From contig JACRKC010000009.1 of assembly GCA_016235555.1 (NCBI GenBank), positions 1-64,000 on the forward strand: 64,000 nt of DNA. The letters run 5' to 3'. This DNA comes from Verrucomicrobiota bacterium. Its GTDB lineage: Bacteria > Verrucomicrobiota > Verrucomicrobiia > Opitutales > Opitutaceae. The position numbers and the translations under genes are program-made. Below are positions 1-9,130 of the stretch, in pieces (the first letter of the stretch is position 1; every line of letters begins with the position of its first letter). Under the pieces are notes generated by a model that did no database searches, was not told the DNA's origin, and was given only the letters and a program-made list of their open reading frames with translations.

Positions 1-91
1 ACGCGCTTTGCCGATGCGCGAGTCCTGAAAGCGCGTTGGGGTCAACGCGCTCCACCTCAATGCAGCTGGCTTTGGTGGCGTTCATGTTCAT
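1..91 (-). CDS. nuoC: NADH-quinone oxidoreductase subunit C, N-terminal fragment
   Basis: Only the first 30 codons are in the window; the gene runs off the left edge. It opens at an ATG whose last bases overlap the nuoB stop in an ATGA arrangement (88-91), the usual sign of translational coupling inside the complex I operon. The visible peptide starts [20 protein letters not shown]. The fragment is too short to show family motifs, so the name rests on position directly after nuoB, where nuoC normally lies. A second ATG two codons in is an alternative start. Confidence 0.6.
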   Translation of the reverse strand, partial: MNMNATKASCIEVERVDPNALSGLAHRQSA

Positions 92-738
92 TCCGCTCGG
101 ACGATCGTCGGCGCCTGCCAGACTTCGGGATTGGCGGACGGCTCGAGGTCGTGTTCGCCGAACTTCGGCACGGGGTATTCGCAGGTGGTGTCGGCCTGGA
201 GGTGGCGCGGGGCGTCGGGACCGGTGAGTTTGAAGCCCTTGATCTTCTTCTGGAGCTCGACGAGGCCGTGGAGCAGCGCCTCGGGGCGGGGCGGGCAGCC
301 GGGGATGTAGATGTCGACCGGGATGTAGCGGTCGATGCCCTTGAGGACGTTGTAGCCCTGCTTGAACGGGCCGCCGGAAATCGCGCACGCGCCCATCGCG
401 ATGCAGTATTTCGGCTCGGGCATCTGGTTCCAGAGGCGGACGACCTGCGGGGCCATTTTCTTGGTGACCGTGCCGGAGACGATCAGGAGGTCGGCCTGAC
501 GGGGCGACGGGCGGAAGACTTCGGAGCCGAAGCGCGCGATGTCGAACTTGGCCATCGACGCCGCGATCATCTCGATGGCGCAGCAGGCGAGGCCGAAGTT
601 GAGGGGCCAGACGGAGTTGCTGTTGCCCCAAGTGTAGAGCTCCTGGAGGCTCGTGAGCAAGATGCCGTGGCGCCGGAGCTCGTCGCGCTCGGCGTCCGTG
701 ATCATGCCCGGGGTGTCGGGGGCCGCGGTGTCGCTCAC
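88..738 (-). CDS. nuoB: NADH-quinone oxidoreductase subunit B (complex I, N2 cluster)
   Basis: Peripheral-arm subunit of complex I that holds iron-sulfur cluster N2, the last electron carrier before quinone. From the chosen GTG start (216 aa) the four expected N2 ligands are visible: tandem Cys52-Cys53 in [10 protein letters not shown], Cys118 in [10 protein letters not shown] and Cys148 in [10 protein letters not shown]. The GTG at 738 is preferred over the upstream ATG at 768 because a strong GGGAGG ribosome-binding site lies just before it, and because the ATG falls inside a palindromic repeat (764-845). It overlaps nuoC by ATGA. Length and motifs fit the family well; the start is the only uncertainty. 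Confidence 0.95.
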   Translation of the reverse strand: MSDTAAPDTPGMITDAERDELRRHGILLTSLQELYTWGNSNSVWPLNFGLACCAIEMIAASMAKFDIARFGSEVFRPSPRQADLLIVSGTVTKKMAPQVVRLWNQMPEPKYCIAMGACAISGGPFKQGYNVLKGIDRYIPVDIYIPGCPPRPEALLHGLVELQKKIKGFKLTGPDAPRHLQADTTCEYPVPKFGEHDLEPSANPEVWQAPTIVRAE

Positions 739-763
739 ACAGCAATCCTCCCGAACATTTTTG

Positions 764-845
764 ACCACGGATTACACGGATCGACACGGATAGAAACCAG
801 CAAACGTAGGGCTTGATCCGTGTTCATCCGTGTAATCCGCGGTTA
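764..845. repeat. Inverted repeat of the CACGGATTACACGGAT type
   Basis: ACCACGGATTACACGGAT and its imperfect complement ATCCGTGTAATCCGCGGT face each other across about 45 bases between nuoA and nuoB. The palindrome could form a long hairpin in the operon mRNA. It pushes any nuoB start into the coding region downstream of it. The same motif type is common as an interspersed repeat in several bacterial phyla (recalled, not searched). Confidence 0.7.
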
Positions 846-852
846 AAGTTCA

Positions 853-1224
853 TTACTTCCATTCGAGGTGCCCGCGGTGCCAGGCCCAGACGAGGCCCTC
901 GGCCAGCAGCAGCATGAACACGAGCATCGCCAGCAGGGCGCCGGTCGAGAGGATGTTGAACGCCGCGGCGAACGGCAGGAGGAACAGCACCTCGACGTCG
1001 AAAATCAGGAAGAGGATGGCGTAGAGGTAGTAGTGGGCCTTGAACTGGATCCACGAGTCACCGGTCGGCTCGACGCCGCACTCGTAGATGGCGTTCTTTT
1101 CGGCGCTGGGCTTGGCCGGCTGAAAAAACCGGCGCCACAACCACGCGACCGACAACAGCACCAACGGAATCGCGACGGCCACCGCCACGAAGAGGGCGAG
1201 GACGGCGCGGGGGTGTTCGGTCAT
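853..1224 (-). CDS. nuoA: NADH-quinone oxidoreductase subunit A
   Basis: Small membrane subunit of complex I, 123 aa from the ATG at 1224. Three hydrophobic helices are visible at about residues 8-30, 66-89 and 95-114. The conserved loop motif YECGVEPTG lies at 47-55 and the membrane acidic motif FDVE at 75-78. An in-frame extension upstream of the ATG is not family-like and overlaps repeat sequence, so it is excluded. It is the first gene of the nuo operon seen here, followed by nuoB after an 84-114 bp spacer that contains a palindrome. No good ribosome-binding site is seen before it. Confidence 0.93.
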   Translation of the reverse strand: MTEHPRAVLALFVAVAVAIPLVLLSVAWLWRRFFQPAKPSAEKNAIYECGVEPTGDSWIQFKAHYYLYAILFLIFDVEVLFLLPFAAAFNILSTGALLAMLVFMLLLAEGLVWAWHRGHLEWK

Positions 1225-1327
1225 AAACCGGAAAACTAAAAGGTCCGGGGCACCGGCGAACAGAAAAAACTCAATTTCGCAGCGCACGTGCTGCGACCTA
1301 TTAGCGCGGCCGCCGGCCCGGATGTCG

Positions 1328-1412
1328 CAGACGAAGCGTCCCGCTTCGTGGCTCGCGGCGGTGCGCGCCTGCACCCAAGGCTTGAAACGAGGCGGGACGC
1401 CTCGTCCACGAC
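1328..1412. repeat. REP-like inverted repeat (GACGAGGCGTCCCGCCTCG family)
   Basis: Two facing arms, CGAAGCGTCCCGCTTCG and CGAGGCGGGACGCCTCG followed by TCCACGAC, lie between nuoA and moaE. Related arms occur at 24106-24177 and inside the miniature element at 38494-38586. No coding potential is seen. Confidence 0.65.
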
Positions 1413-1416
1413 TCGC

Positions 1417-1872
1417 TCAGCGCGTCGCGCCGGCGTGGTCGCCGCGGGTGGCGCAGTTGATCCAGGCCGTGGCGCCGCTCGCGTAGTGCTCCTTTTTCCA
1501 GATCGGCAGCCGGGCCTTGGCCTCGTCGATGAGGTAACGGCAGGCATCGAACGCCGCGCCGCGATGCTCGGCCGTCACGCCCACCCACACGGCGAGTTCG
1601 CCGAGCTGGAGGTGGCCGGTGCGGTGCACGCAAACGGCCCCGAGCAACGCAAACTTCCCGCGGGCCTCGGCCAGGATGCGCGCGCCCTCCTTCTCGGCGA
1701 GCGGGGCGTAGGCCTCGTATTCGAGGGAGAGGACGGGCTGGCCTTCGTTGCGGTTGCGCACCCAGCCTTCGAACGTCACGCACGCGCCGGCGCGGATGTC
1801 GGCGAGCGCGCGCTGGAGCGCGGCGGGGTCGAGGGGGGTGGCGGCGAGGCGGAAGCTCATGGGGAAACTCAC
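1417..1872 (-). CDS. moaE: Molybdopterin synthase catalytic subunit MoaE
   Basis: Large subunit of molybdopterin synthase, which transfers sulfur from the MoaD C-terminal thiocarboxylate onto cyclic pyranopterin. The 151 aa product shows the MoaE pattern: FEGWVRNRNEG near 35-44, HRTGHLQLGE at 83-92, and the catalytic-lysine region PIWKKE at 123-128. The GTG at 1872 overlaps the moaD stop (GTGA); the ATG four codons downstream is an alternative. Together moaD and moaE form a coupled pair downstream of moaC and moeA on the same strand. Confidence 0.93.
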   Translation of the reverse strand: MSFPMSFRLAATPLDPAALQRALADIRAGACVTFEGWVRNRNEGQPVLSLEYEAYAPLAEKEGARILAEARGKFALLGAVCVHRTGHLQLGELAVWVGVTAEHRGAAFDACRYLIDEAKARLPIWKKEHYASGATAWINCATRGDHAGATR

Positions 1873-2111
1873 CCGCCCGCCACCGGCGGGATGAACACGA
1901 CGCGGTCGCCGTCGCGCAGCGGGGCGTCGGCGGCGACGAATTCGTCGTTGACAGCGGCGCGCACGCGATTGGCCGGCAGCGTGAAGCCGTGGCGCGCACG
2001 CAGCTCCTCGTAGAGCACGGTGGGCGTCGCGGCGGATGTCGTGAGTTTCTCCTCGGTGAGGCCGCGCTGCTCGCGGAGGATGGCAAAATATTGGACGGTG
2101 AGGGTCGGCAT
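1869..2111 (-). CDS. moaD: Molybdopterin synthase sulfur carrier subunit MoaD
   Basis: Ubiquitin-fold sulfur carrier of 80 aa. It ends in Gly-Gly (residues 79-80), the residue pair that is adenylated and thiocarboxylated before sulfur transfer in MoaE. The run DGDRVVFIPPVAGG at the C-terminus is typical of the family. Its stop overlaps the moaE start, so the two subunits are probably made in equal amounts. A REP palindrome separates it from moaC upstream. Confidence 0.93.
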   Translation of the reverse strand: MPTLTVQYFAILREQRGLTEEKLTTSAATPTVLYEELRARHGFTLPANRVRAAVNDEFVAADAPLRDGDRVVFIPPVAGG

Positions 2112-2123
2112 GCGGTCTTTCTG

Positions 2124-2171
2124 GTAGGTCGGGGTTTATCCCCGACGTGTCGGGCGTAAAGCCCGACCTAC
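2124..2171. repeat. REP palindrome, GTAGGTCGGGG family
   Basis: GTAGGTCGGGGTTTATCCCC is followed by GAC, a short spacer and the mirrored unit GTCGGGCGTAAAGCCCGAC ending in CTAC. Each half is a GTAG foot next to a small hairpin, the layout of REP elements. The distal CTAC supplies the TAG stop codon of moaC on the minus strand. The same core sits inside the compound elements at 29362-29494 and 45241-45378. Confidence 0.8.
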
Positions 2172-2650
2172 TCCTCGGCGTCGGCGCGGTAGTCTTTCTT
2201 GCCGCCGGTTTTTTCGAGGAGGCGGATTTCGCGGATGACCATGCGGGGCGAGACGGCCTTCGCCATGTCGTAAAGCGTGAGTGCGGCGACGGTCGCGCCG
2301 GTGAGCGCCTCCATTTCGACGCCGGTCTTCGCCTCGGTGCGCACGCGGCAATGGATCGCCACCTCGCTGCGCGCCGGCTCGGGTTTGATCTCGATCTGGC
2401 AGTCTTCGAGCGGGAGCGGGTGACAGAGCGGGATGAGTTCGCCGGTTTTCTTCGCGCCCATCACGCCGGCGAGCACGGCGGCGTGAAAGATCGGCCCTTT
2501 CTTGGTGACGATTTCGCCGTCCTTGAGGAGCGCGGAGAGTTCGAGGGGCAGCGAGACGACGGCCACGGCGTGCGCCGTGCGTTTAGTCACGGGCTTGTCG
2601 CCGACGTTGACCATCGCGGGGCGGTTTTGCGCGTCGAGATGCGTGAACAT
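2168..2650 (-). CDS. moaC: Cyclic pyranopterin monophosphate synthase MoaC
   Basis: Converts the MoaA product into cyclic pyranopterin monophosphate. The start at ATG 2650 gives 160 aa, the normal family length. With this numbering the residues known as catalytic in the E. coli enzyme fall exactly in place: Lys51, His77 in LCHP, Glu112 and Glu114 in GVEMEALTG, Asp128 and Lys131. That register is the reason for rejecting an in-frame extension of 12 residues. Its stop codon lies inside a REP foot. It lies downstream of moeA across an inserted miniature element. Confidence 0.96.
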   Translation of the reverse strand: MFTHLDAQNRPAMVNVGDKPVTKRTAHAVAVVSLPLELSALLKDGEIVTKKGPIFHAAVLAGVMGAKKTGELIPLCHPLPLEDCQIEIKPEPARSEVAIHCRVRTEAKTGVEMEALTGATVAALTLYDMAKAVSPRMVIREIRLLEKTGGKKDYRADAEE

Positions 2651-2701
2651 TTCCGTCACTCTCACCCGGCGCGCTGCAACTCTCAACCCCTATCCTCACA
2701 C

Positions 2702-2841
2702 GGGTGTGACTCAAACTGAGGTCAGCAATAGCAGCGGCGGTCTATGACCGCCGAACGAATGCCATTGGCGCAACGTCGGCGGTCATAGACCGCCGCTACA
2801 GCCGAGGCCTTCGAAAACTGACCTCACTTTGAGTTGCACCC
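2702..2841. mobile_element. Miniature inverted-repeat element with 11-bp target duplication
   Basis: A 140-bp segment without an open frame sits between moeA and moaC. Its ends match as inverted repeats of 24 bp with three mismatches: GGGTGTGACTCAAACTGAGG on the left against GGGTGCAACTCAAAGTGAGG read from the right. The sequence TATCCTCACAC is present on both sides (2691-2701 and 2842-2852), as expected for a target-site duplication. The right copy covers the moeA stop codon. The interior (2730-2802) is a palindrome of the GCGGCGGTCTATGACCGCC type that also occurs alone at 6787-6856. No transposase is present. Confidence 0.8.
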
Positions 2842-2846
2842 TATCC

Positions 2847-4055
2847 TCACACCCACCGCCAGAACGGCACGAGCGAGCCGGCGGGAAATTCCGTCGGGTC
2901 GGCGGGCAGCTCCACGAACCCGTCCGTGGCCACGAGGCCGGTGAAATCGCCCGACGTGTTGCTCGGATCAGGCACCGCGAGCGACTCGGCGGCGGGACCC
3001 GCGGCGAGTTTCACCGGGAGAAAATAGGTGAGCTTCGGCTTGAACGTCACCGGCGCCGCCAGCGCGACGGGGCGCGGTGCGACCGGCGCGGCGGCGCTGG
3101 CGTGGGCGAGCGCGGGCAGGACGTAACGGTGCAGGCAGGTGTAGGCCGAGACCGGGTTGCCCGGCAGCGCGAAGACCGGCGTGCCGCGCGCGCTCATGCC
3201 GAACCAGAAGGGTTTGCCGGGGCGCTGCGCCACGCCCTGGAAAATCTTTTTCACGCCCTGCCGCTCGAGTTCGGCGGGCAGGTAGTCGAACTTGCCCTTC
3301 GACACGCCGCCGGTCACCAGCACCACGTCGAACTCCGCGATGATGTGCCACAGCATGTGCTCGATCTCGTGGCGCACGTCGCGCAGGTGAAACCGGCTGC
3401 TGTTTTCGTAGCCGGCGGCGGCGAGCGCCGCGCACAGCGCGTAGTCGTTGCTGCGGCGGATCTGGTGCGCGGCCACGCGGGCGTCGACTTCGACGAGCTC
3501 GTCGCCCGTGGCGATGACGCCGATTTTCGGTTTCTGGCTGACCGTGAGGGTGGAGTGACCGCAGGCCGCCGCGACCGCGATCTCGCGACCGGTGAGCCGC
3601 CGGCCGGCCTGCACGATCACGTCGCCCGCGCGGTGGTCGCTGCCCCGCCGGTGAAGCGCTTGGCCGGCGGCGGGCGGCTGGCCGGTCACCGTCAGGTGCG
3701 ATGCGCCGCTGTCGCGGGTCGTTTCCTCGTAGGGCACGACGGTATCGGCGCCCTCGGGGAGCACCGCGCCGGTGGCGATCTCGATGCAGGCATCGGGCGC
3801 GGCGCCGAGCTTGAACGGCCGCATGCCGGCGGCCTGCACGCTTTCGACGCGAAACCGCCGCTGCCCCGCCGCCAGATTCGCCGCGCGCAGCGCGTAGCCA
3901 TCCATCGTCACCCGGTCGAACGGCGGCAGATCACGGTCGGCGCGGATATCGGCCCGGAGCACGCGGCCGTGCGCCTGCGCGAGGGGGCAATCCTCGCGAT
4001 GATACAGGCTGAGCTGGGCGCGGATGAGTTTTTCGGCTTCGGCGGGGGTAAGCAT
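2847..4055 (-). CDS. moeA: Molybdopterin molybdenumtransferase MoeA
   Basis: Inserts molybdate into adenylated molybdopterin. The 402 aa product carries the family landmarks in order: PPFDRVTMDGYA at 44-55, ATGAVLPEGAD at 94-104, GVIATGDEL at 179-187, TGGVSKGKFDYLP at 248-260 and ALPGNPVSA at 296-304. It is the first gene of the minus-strand Moco group (moeA, moaC, moaD, moaE) and is divergent from moaA. The central motif reads VSKGKFDY where many homologues have VSxGExDY, a minor variation. No mogA or moaB partner is visible in the window. Confidence 0.94.
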   Translation of the reverse strand: MLTPAEAEKLIRAQLSLYHREDCPLAQAHGRVLRADIRADRDLPPFDRVTMDGYALRAANLAAGQRRFRVESVQAAGMRPFKLGAAPDACIEIATGAVLPEGADTVVPYEETTRDSGASHLTVTGQPPAAGQALHRRGSDHRAGDVIVQAGRRLTGREIAVAAACGHSTLTVSQKPKIGVIATGDELVEVDARVAAHQIRRSNDYALCAALAAAGYENSSRFHLRDVRHEIEHMLWHIIAEFDVVLVTGGVSKGKFDYLPAELERQGVKKIFQGVAQRPGKPFWFGMSARGTPVFALPGNPVSAYTCLHRYVLPALAHASAAAPVAPRPVALAAPVTFKPKLTYFLPVKLAAGPAAESLAVPDPSNTSGDFTGLVATDGFVELPADPTEFPAGSLVPFWRWV

Positions 4056-4069
4056 CGCTCTTTTTCTTT

Positions 4070-4141
4070 AACACGGAGGACGCAGAGCGCACGGAGAAAT
4101 CTCGATTCTTTTGACTCTGCGCTCTCCGCGCCCTCTGTGTT
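4070..4141. repeat. Inverted repeat in the moeA-moaA divergent intergenic region
   Basis: AACACGGAGGACGCAGAGCG faces CTCTGCGCTCTCCGCGCCCT followed by CTGTGTT across a short AT-rich loop. The palindrome fills most of the 96-bp gap between the two divergent starts, so any moeA or moaA promoter must lie within or beside it. It looks like a dispersed repeat rather than a specific operator. Confidence 0.6.
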
Positions 4142-4151
4142 GCAACCATTC

Positions 4152-5171
<1,020 letters not shown>

Positions 5172-5185
5172 GACGCCCTGCCGCG

Positions 5186-5599
5186 TCACGGCGCGATGAG
5201 CGAAATCCGCTCGGTGCGGTGGCGGCGGTAGATCGCGAAATCGGCACGATCCGTGGTGAGCACCTGACTTCTGGCGTGCAGTTCGCTGAGGCGCACGAGA
5301 CACGCATCGGCCAGCTGCATCCGTTCGCCGTAACGTGCGATCAGGGCCCGGATGCTGGCATTCTCCTGCGGGAAAAGCGGCGCGATCTCCAGTGCGCCGG
5401 CTGCGATCATTTCAAAAACATGTTCGGTGGCCTGTCCGCCACCGAGCAGGTAGGTGGCCTCCGACAACACGGCTTCGCAGGTGAGCATCGGCGTCGGCAG
5501 TCGGCCAAACTGCTCGACCGACCAGGCATGCCACTGGTCGCTGGCGTCAAGGTAGCCGACGAGCGGGCCGGCATCGATGATGATCCTAGCGGCGGCCAT
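5186..5599 (-). CDS. PIN-domain ribonuclease, VapC-like toxin
   Basis: 137 aa with a PIN fold: IIIDAGPLVGYLD at 6-18 holds the first acidic residue (Asp9), the second is in TCEAVLSEA at 40-48, then DACL with Asp98 and TTDRADF with Asp117 or Asp120. These four acidic positions bind metal in VapC RNases. It overlaps the upstream small gene by 14 bases, the usual antitoxin-toxin layout. It lies tail to tail with moaA. Its RNA target cannot be read from the sequence. Confidence 0.82.
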   Translation of the reverse strand: MAAARIIIDAGPLVGYLDASDQWHAWSVEQFGRLPTPMLTCEAVLSEATYLLGGGQATEHVFEMIAAGALEIAPLFPQENASIRALIARYGERMQLADACLVRLSELHARSQVLTTDRADFAIYRRHRTERISLIAP

Positions 5600-5807
5600 A
5601 ACCGGCCAGCGATTTCACGCGCTTGCCGGTTTGCACGCTGCCCGCCAAGTGGCCGATCACGTCGGCCATCGTGCGAACAGGCGCATCCACGCGTTTGAAC
5701 ACATACGTCTGGCCGCGGGCATCCTGCACGAGAACTTCGCGACCGCTGGCCGCGGCCCGGCGATGGCGGGCGAGGTTGCGGCTGAATTCGCGAAGGGTCG
5801 TGGTCAT
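5586..5807 (-). CDS. Small antitoxin-like protein paired with the PIN toxin
   Basis: 73 aa basic protein, upstream of and overlapping the PIN gene. The start MTTTLREFSRNLARHRRAAA and the following REVLVQDARGQTYVFKRV resemble Phd/VapB-type antitoxins that pair with PIN toxins: an N-terminal DNA-binding part and a C-terminal toxin-binding part. Gene order, overlap and size support the role; the family match is by eye. Confidence 0.6.
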   Translation of the reverse strand: MTTTLREFSRNLARHRRAAASGREVLVQDARGQTYVFKRVDAPVRTMADVIGHLAGSVQTGKRVKSLAGYGRR

Positions 5808-5898
5808 CTTTGTCTGACAACCGTGTCGGACAGATTCCTCCGCGCAAGGCGGAAGTCGCCGTCAAACCCAAGGCGGCGCGGAGGGCCGGCGCCGCCTT

Positions 5899-6777
5899 TC
5901 ACTCATACCGCGCCGAGCGGCCGAGGTAGTTGAGCATCCAGATTTCCTTCCACACGCGGTAGCGGCCTTCGTGGGTGATCTTGCCGAGTTCCTCGCGCTC
6001 GGCGTGGGCATGCAGGAAACCCAGCTCGGTGTTGAGCGCGTCGAGTTCGCTTTGCGCCGCGTTGAGATCGGCGAGGGGTTCGCTCGTGAAGGGCACGGTC
6101 GTGACCTTGGCCGCGGTGAGGCGGGCGCGGTGGCGGGCGAGCAATTTCGGCAGCGAGCGGCGCCACGGGCTGCGCTCGACGAACCAGTTCTCCGGGTAAA
6201 AACCGGCGAAGGGGATGTAGAGGTTGTCCGTCAGGTAGCGTTCGCCCTCCGCCGTGATCGAGGTGACGGCGAAGCACACGGAGATCGCGCCGGTGGCCTG
6301 CGGAAGGAAAGTCACCTGCACGCGCATCGTGGCGGAGGTGTCCTGGTAGACCGACACGCGCAGATAAATGCCGCCGCCGATCTCGGCCTTGAGCGCCTGC
6401 ACCTGGCGGAAGCCCTCGGCGCGCAGCCATTCGCGGATTTTCAAGAGGCGCGGCTGCACCGGCCATTCCTCGCCGCTGGTGTTGGTGGCGTAGCGCGGGA
6501 ACAGCGGGAGCGGGCTCACGCTGAGCGCGGAGATCGCGAGCCAGTTGTAGAGGGTCTCGCCGATGAACCAGACGATGAAAAACACGCTCACCAGCACCCA
6601 GAACGGCCGGTCGATGAGCTGGTAGTCGCGGCAAAACATCGCCCCGCCAAAGGCAAACACCAGCCACCGCAGCCAGCGGTCGGCGATCGCGAGCAGCGGC
6701 GAGGCCATGCGCTGGTTCACCTGCATCAACAGCAGCGACACGAGCACGGCGGCGATGATGAGATAGGAGGGTTCCAA
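5899..6777 (-). CDS. Conserved-type membrane protein of unknown function
   Basis: 292 aa. Two or three hydrophobic helices occupy roughly residues 4-20, 36-50 and 57-84. They are followed by a soluble domain of about 190 residues with mixed sheet and helix, ending in MLNYLGRSARYE. A helical stretch rich in Glu, Leu and Ala (about 235-270) could be a coiled coil. I do not recognise a named family. It stands alone between the VapBC-like pair and dnaN, separated from dnaN by a REP palindrome. Confidence 0.65.
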   Translation of the reverse strand: MEPSYLIIAAVLVSLLLMQVNQRMASPLLAIADRWLRWLVFAFGGAMFCRDYQLIDRPFWVLVSVFFIVWFIGETLYNWLAISALSVSPLPLFPRYATNTSGEEWPVQPRLLKIREWLRAEGFRQVQALKAEIGGGIYLRVSVYQDTSATMRVQVTFLPQATGAISVCFAVTSITAEGERYLTDNLYIPFAGFYPENWFVERSPWRRSLPKLLARHRARLTAAKVTTVPFTSEPLADLNAAQSELDALNTELGFLHAHAEREELGKITHEGRYRVWKEIWMLNYLGRSARYE

Positions 6778-6786
6778 GGTGACAGC

Positions 6787-6856
6787 TGTAGCGGCGGTCT
6801 ATGACCGCCGTCGTGAACGTTGGGTATTCATTCGGCGGTCATAGACCGCCGCTACA
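6787..6856. repeat. REP palindrome, GTAGCGGCGGTC family
   Basis: GTAGCGGCGGTCTATGACCG, then CCG, a short spacer, then the mirrored CGGCGGTCATAGACCGCCGC ending in CTACA. Each side is a GTAG foot plus a hairpin. It fills the gap between dnaN and the membrane protein gene and abuts the dnaN stop. The same palindrome forms the core of the element at 2702-2841. Confidence 0.8.
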
Positions 6857-6859
6857 AAA

Positions 6860-7984
6860 TCAGCTCAGCCGCACGGGCATGATGACGCAGACGAAGTTTT
6901 CCAGCGTCTTGAACACGCCGGGGCTGACCTCGTCCTTCACCTCGAAAAACACCTCGTCCTTCGCGAGGGCGCGCAGCGGATCCATGAGGAACTGCGGGTT
7001 GAACGCGACCTGTAGATCCGGCCCGCTGTAGCCGATCGCCATCGATTCATGCGCTTCGCCGAAGTCGGGGCTCTGCGCGGTGATTTCGAGGAGGTTGCTG
7101 CTGAGCTTGATCTTGATCGAGTTGGATTTCTCCGAGCACACGAGTGCGGCGCGGTGCACGCACTGGAGGAGGAGTTCGCGCTCCAGCTTGATGCGCTGGT
7201 GCGTCTCCTTGGGGATGACCTGCTGGTAATTCGGGTAGTTGCCCTCGACGACCTTGGAGTAGAGGTAGACGTGATCGACGAGGCCGCTGGTGTCCTTGTC
7301 GGTGGCGATCTGGAACGCGGCGCGGCGGTCGTTGAAGTTGATCCTGGCCTTGGTGCCCTTGTCGAGGAGGCGGGTGAGTTCGCTGACCGTCTTGGCCGGG
7401 AGGATGATCGCGCCGGCGCTGGAGGCGGGGACTTCCATTTCCTTCGAGACCATCGCGAGACGGCGGCCGTCGGTGGCGACGAGGGAGAGCTTGCCGTCGC
7501 GGAAGTTGAAGTAGACGCCGTTGAGGATGTAGCGCGTCTCGTCGCTCGACTGCGCGTAGGCGACGCTCTTGAGCATGTCGGCGAGTTCGGACTGCTCGAG
7601 CGCGTAGGCTTTCTCGTCGCCAAACTCGGGGAGCGGCGGGAACTCGTCCTTGCCGATGCCCATGATGCGGAAGGTGGAGCCGCCGGAGGTGAGCTTGACG
7701 GAGTGGTTGGGCGAGGCGTCGAAGGTGACGTCGAGGTTGGGCAGCTCCCGCACGATGCCCGCGAGGCGCTTGACGGGAAGGGTGACGGCGCCGGTTTCCT
7801 TCACCTCCGCCTTGATGCGGCAGCGGATGCCGAGGTCGAGGTTGGTGGTGGTGAGGGAAATCTGATCTTTCTCCGCCTCGATGAGGACGTTGCTCAGGAT
7901 GGGCATCGTGGCCTTGGAGCCGACGACGTTGAGCACTTGGGCGAGGCCGTTGGCGAAGTGATCGCGGTTGATTTTGAATTTCAT
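6860..7984 (-). CDS. dnaN: DNA polymerase III sliding clamp, beta subunit
   Basis: Ring-shaped processivity factor for the replicative polymerase. The 374 aa length is normal. It begins [20 protein letters not shown], contains the typical LNGVYF and ATDGRRLA regions in the second of three repeated clamp domains, and ends with VMPVRL, the conserved C-terminal strand. dnaA, recF and gyrB are not adjacent, so this is not the classic oriC-type neighbourhood. About 225 bases separate it from pssA upstream; the proximal part of that spacer is AT-rich and probably holds the promoter. Confidence 0.95.
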   Translation of the reverse strand: MKFKINRDHFANGLAQVLNVVGSKATMPILSNVLIEAEKDQISLTTTNLDLGIRCRIKAEVKETGAVTLPVKRLAGIVRELPNLDVTFDASPNHSVKLTSGGSTFRIMGIGKDEFPPLPEFGDEKAYALEQSELADMLKSVAYAQSSDETRYILNGVYFNFRDGKLSLVATDGRRLAMVSKEMEVPASSAGAIILPAKTVSELTRLLDKGTKARINFNDRRAAFQIATDKDTSGLVDHVYLYSKVVEGNYPNYQQVIPKETHQRIKLERELLLQCVHRAALVCSEKSNSIKIKLSSNLLEITAQSPDFGEAHESMAIGYSGPDLQVAFNPQFLMDPLRALAKDEVFFEVKDEVSPGVFKTLENFVCVIMPVRLS

Positions 7985-8209
7985 GCGGGGTGGCGGTGAA
8001 GCCTTGGAGAAGCTAACAAAGGATAAAAGGATAGGAGTTCAATTAGGAATTATATCCGTAATCTTATGCGGAGCCAATAACTCCAACAACCCGGAGTTTT
8101 CCCTCGTAAACGGGCCCGAAAAACACCGTGAAAAACTCCCGTCCACGCTGCGGGCAACCACCGGGTTGTTCGCAGCCGCCGGGGTGTTGGCGGGCGGTCC
8201 GCAGCTTCC

Positions 8210-9130
8210 TCACAGGTTGCTGGCGGGCCGGTCCGGATGCGGTTTGTGGGGCGGCGGCGGGCGCCAGTGGCGGTAGAGGCCGGAGAAAATATAGGCGAGG
8301 CAGGCCACCAGGAAGGCGTATTCCTTGTAGAGCACGACCAGCCCGATGAACACCACCACCGCCACGAACTGGCGCACCCTCATGCGCGTCTGCAGGTCGA
8401 CCTGCTTGCCGCTGGGATAGCGCACCCGGCTCATCATGAGCAGCGCGATCAGGAGCATGAGAAACGGCAGCGCGAGGGCCCAGTTTTTGAGCGACTTGTC
8501 GTGCTCGGCGAGGTTGAGCAGGAAGAGCACCATCGCCGCCACGGTGCCGGCGGCGGCTGGCACGGGCAGGCCGACAAAGTCCTTGCTGAGCTCCTTGGTG
8601 CCGTGGTGGAGCAGCGGGTTGGTGATGACATTGAAACGCGCCAGCCGCATCGCCGCGCACAGCAGATAAACGAAACCGATCGCCCAGCCCACATAGCGGA
8701 ACCACAGGATGCCCTGCGTCGGCGAGAGGATGAGGTAGAACATCAGCAGCGTGGGTGCCACGCCGAACGACACCACGTCGGCGATCGAGTCGAACTCCGC
8801 GCCGAACAGCGACTCGCGCCCGCCCATGCGGGCGAGTCGGCCGTCGAGCGCATCGAACGCCGCCGCCGCAAAGATGAACCACACGGCGTGGCGGTAGTGC
8901 TCGGCATTGGTGGCGCCGAGGTATTCGCCCGTCAGCGAAGTCTCCGCGAGCCGCGCCTGGATGCAGTTCACGATCGCGAGAAAGCCGCAGAAGAGGTTCC
9001 CCGCCGTCATCAGGTTCGGCAGGAAATAGATGTGGCTCGCCTGCGTGACGTGATAGGGATTCTCGCGGTGGGCGAGATCGTGTTCCGCGGCGGACTGCGC
9101 GGCGGGATCGTGCGGATGCGGGGCCTTCAC
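8210..9130 (-). CDS. pssA: CDP-diacylglycerol-serine O-phosphatidyltransferase
   Basis: Integral membrane enzyme making phosphatidylserine from CDP-diacylglycerol and serine. The CDP-alcohol phosphotransferase signature is complete: Asp93, Asp96-Gly97, Ala100-Arg101, Gly110, Asp114 and Asp118 in DALDGRLARMGGRESLFG and the bases following it. Several hydrophobic helices follow up to about residue 290. The N-terminal 30 residues are hydrophilic and the C-terminus is Pro-rich. Its start overlaps the upstream RelE-fold gene by ATGA, so the two are probably translated together. No psd gene is adjacent. Confidence 0.88.
   Translation of the reverse strand: MKAPHPHDPAAQSAAEHDLAHRENPYHVTQASHIYFLPNLMTAGNLFCGFLAIVNCIQARLAETSLTGEYLGATNAEHYRHAVWFIFAAAAFDALDGRLARMGGRESLFGAEFDSIADVVSFGVAPTLLMFYLILSPTQGILWFRYVGWAIGFVYLLCAAMRLARFNVITNPLLHHGTKELSKDFVGLPVPAAAGTVAAMVLFLLNLAEHDKSLKNWALALPFLMLLIALLMMSRVRYPSGKQVDLQTRMRVRQFVAVVVFIGLVVLYKEYAFLVACLAYIFSGLYRHWRPPPPHKPHPDRPASNL

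Noticed and set aside
2829-4151. The 441-codon extension upstream of moaA
   Set aside because: It is antisense to moeA and crosses an inserted element and a palindrome. MoaA homology starts at 4152.
7985-8209. Possible replication origin beside dnaN
   Set aside because: The spacer is AT-rich near dnaN and has TTATCC-like pieces, but no TTATCCACA DnaA box and no dnaA, recF or gyrB neighbour.
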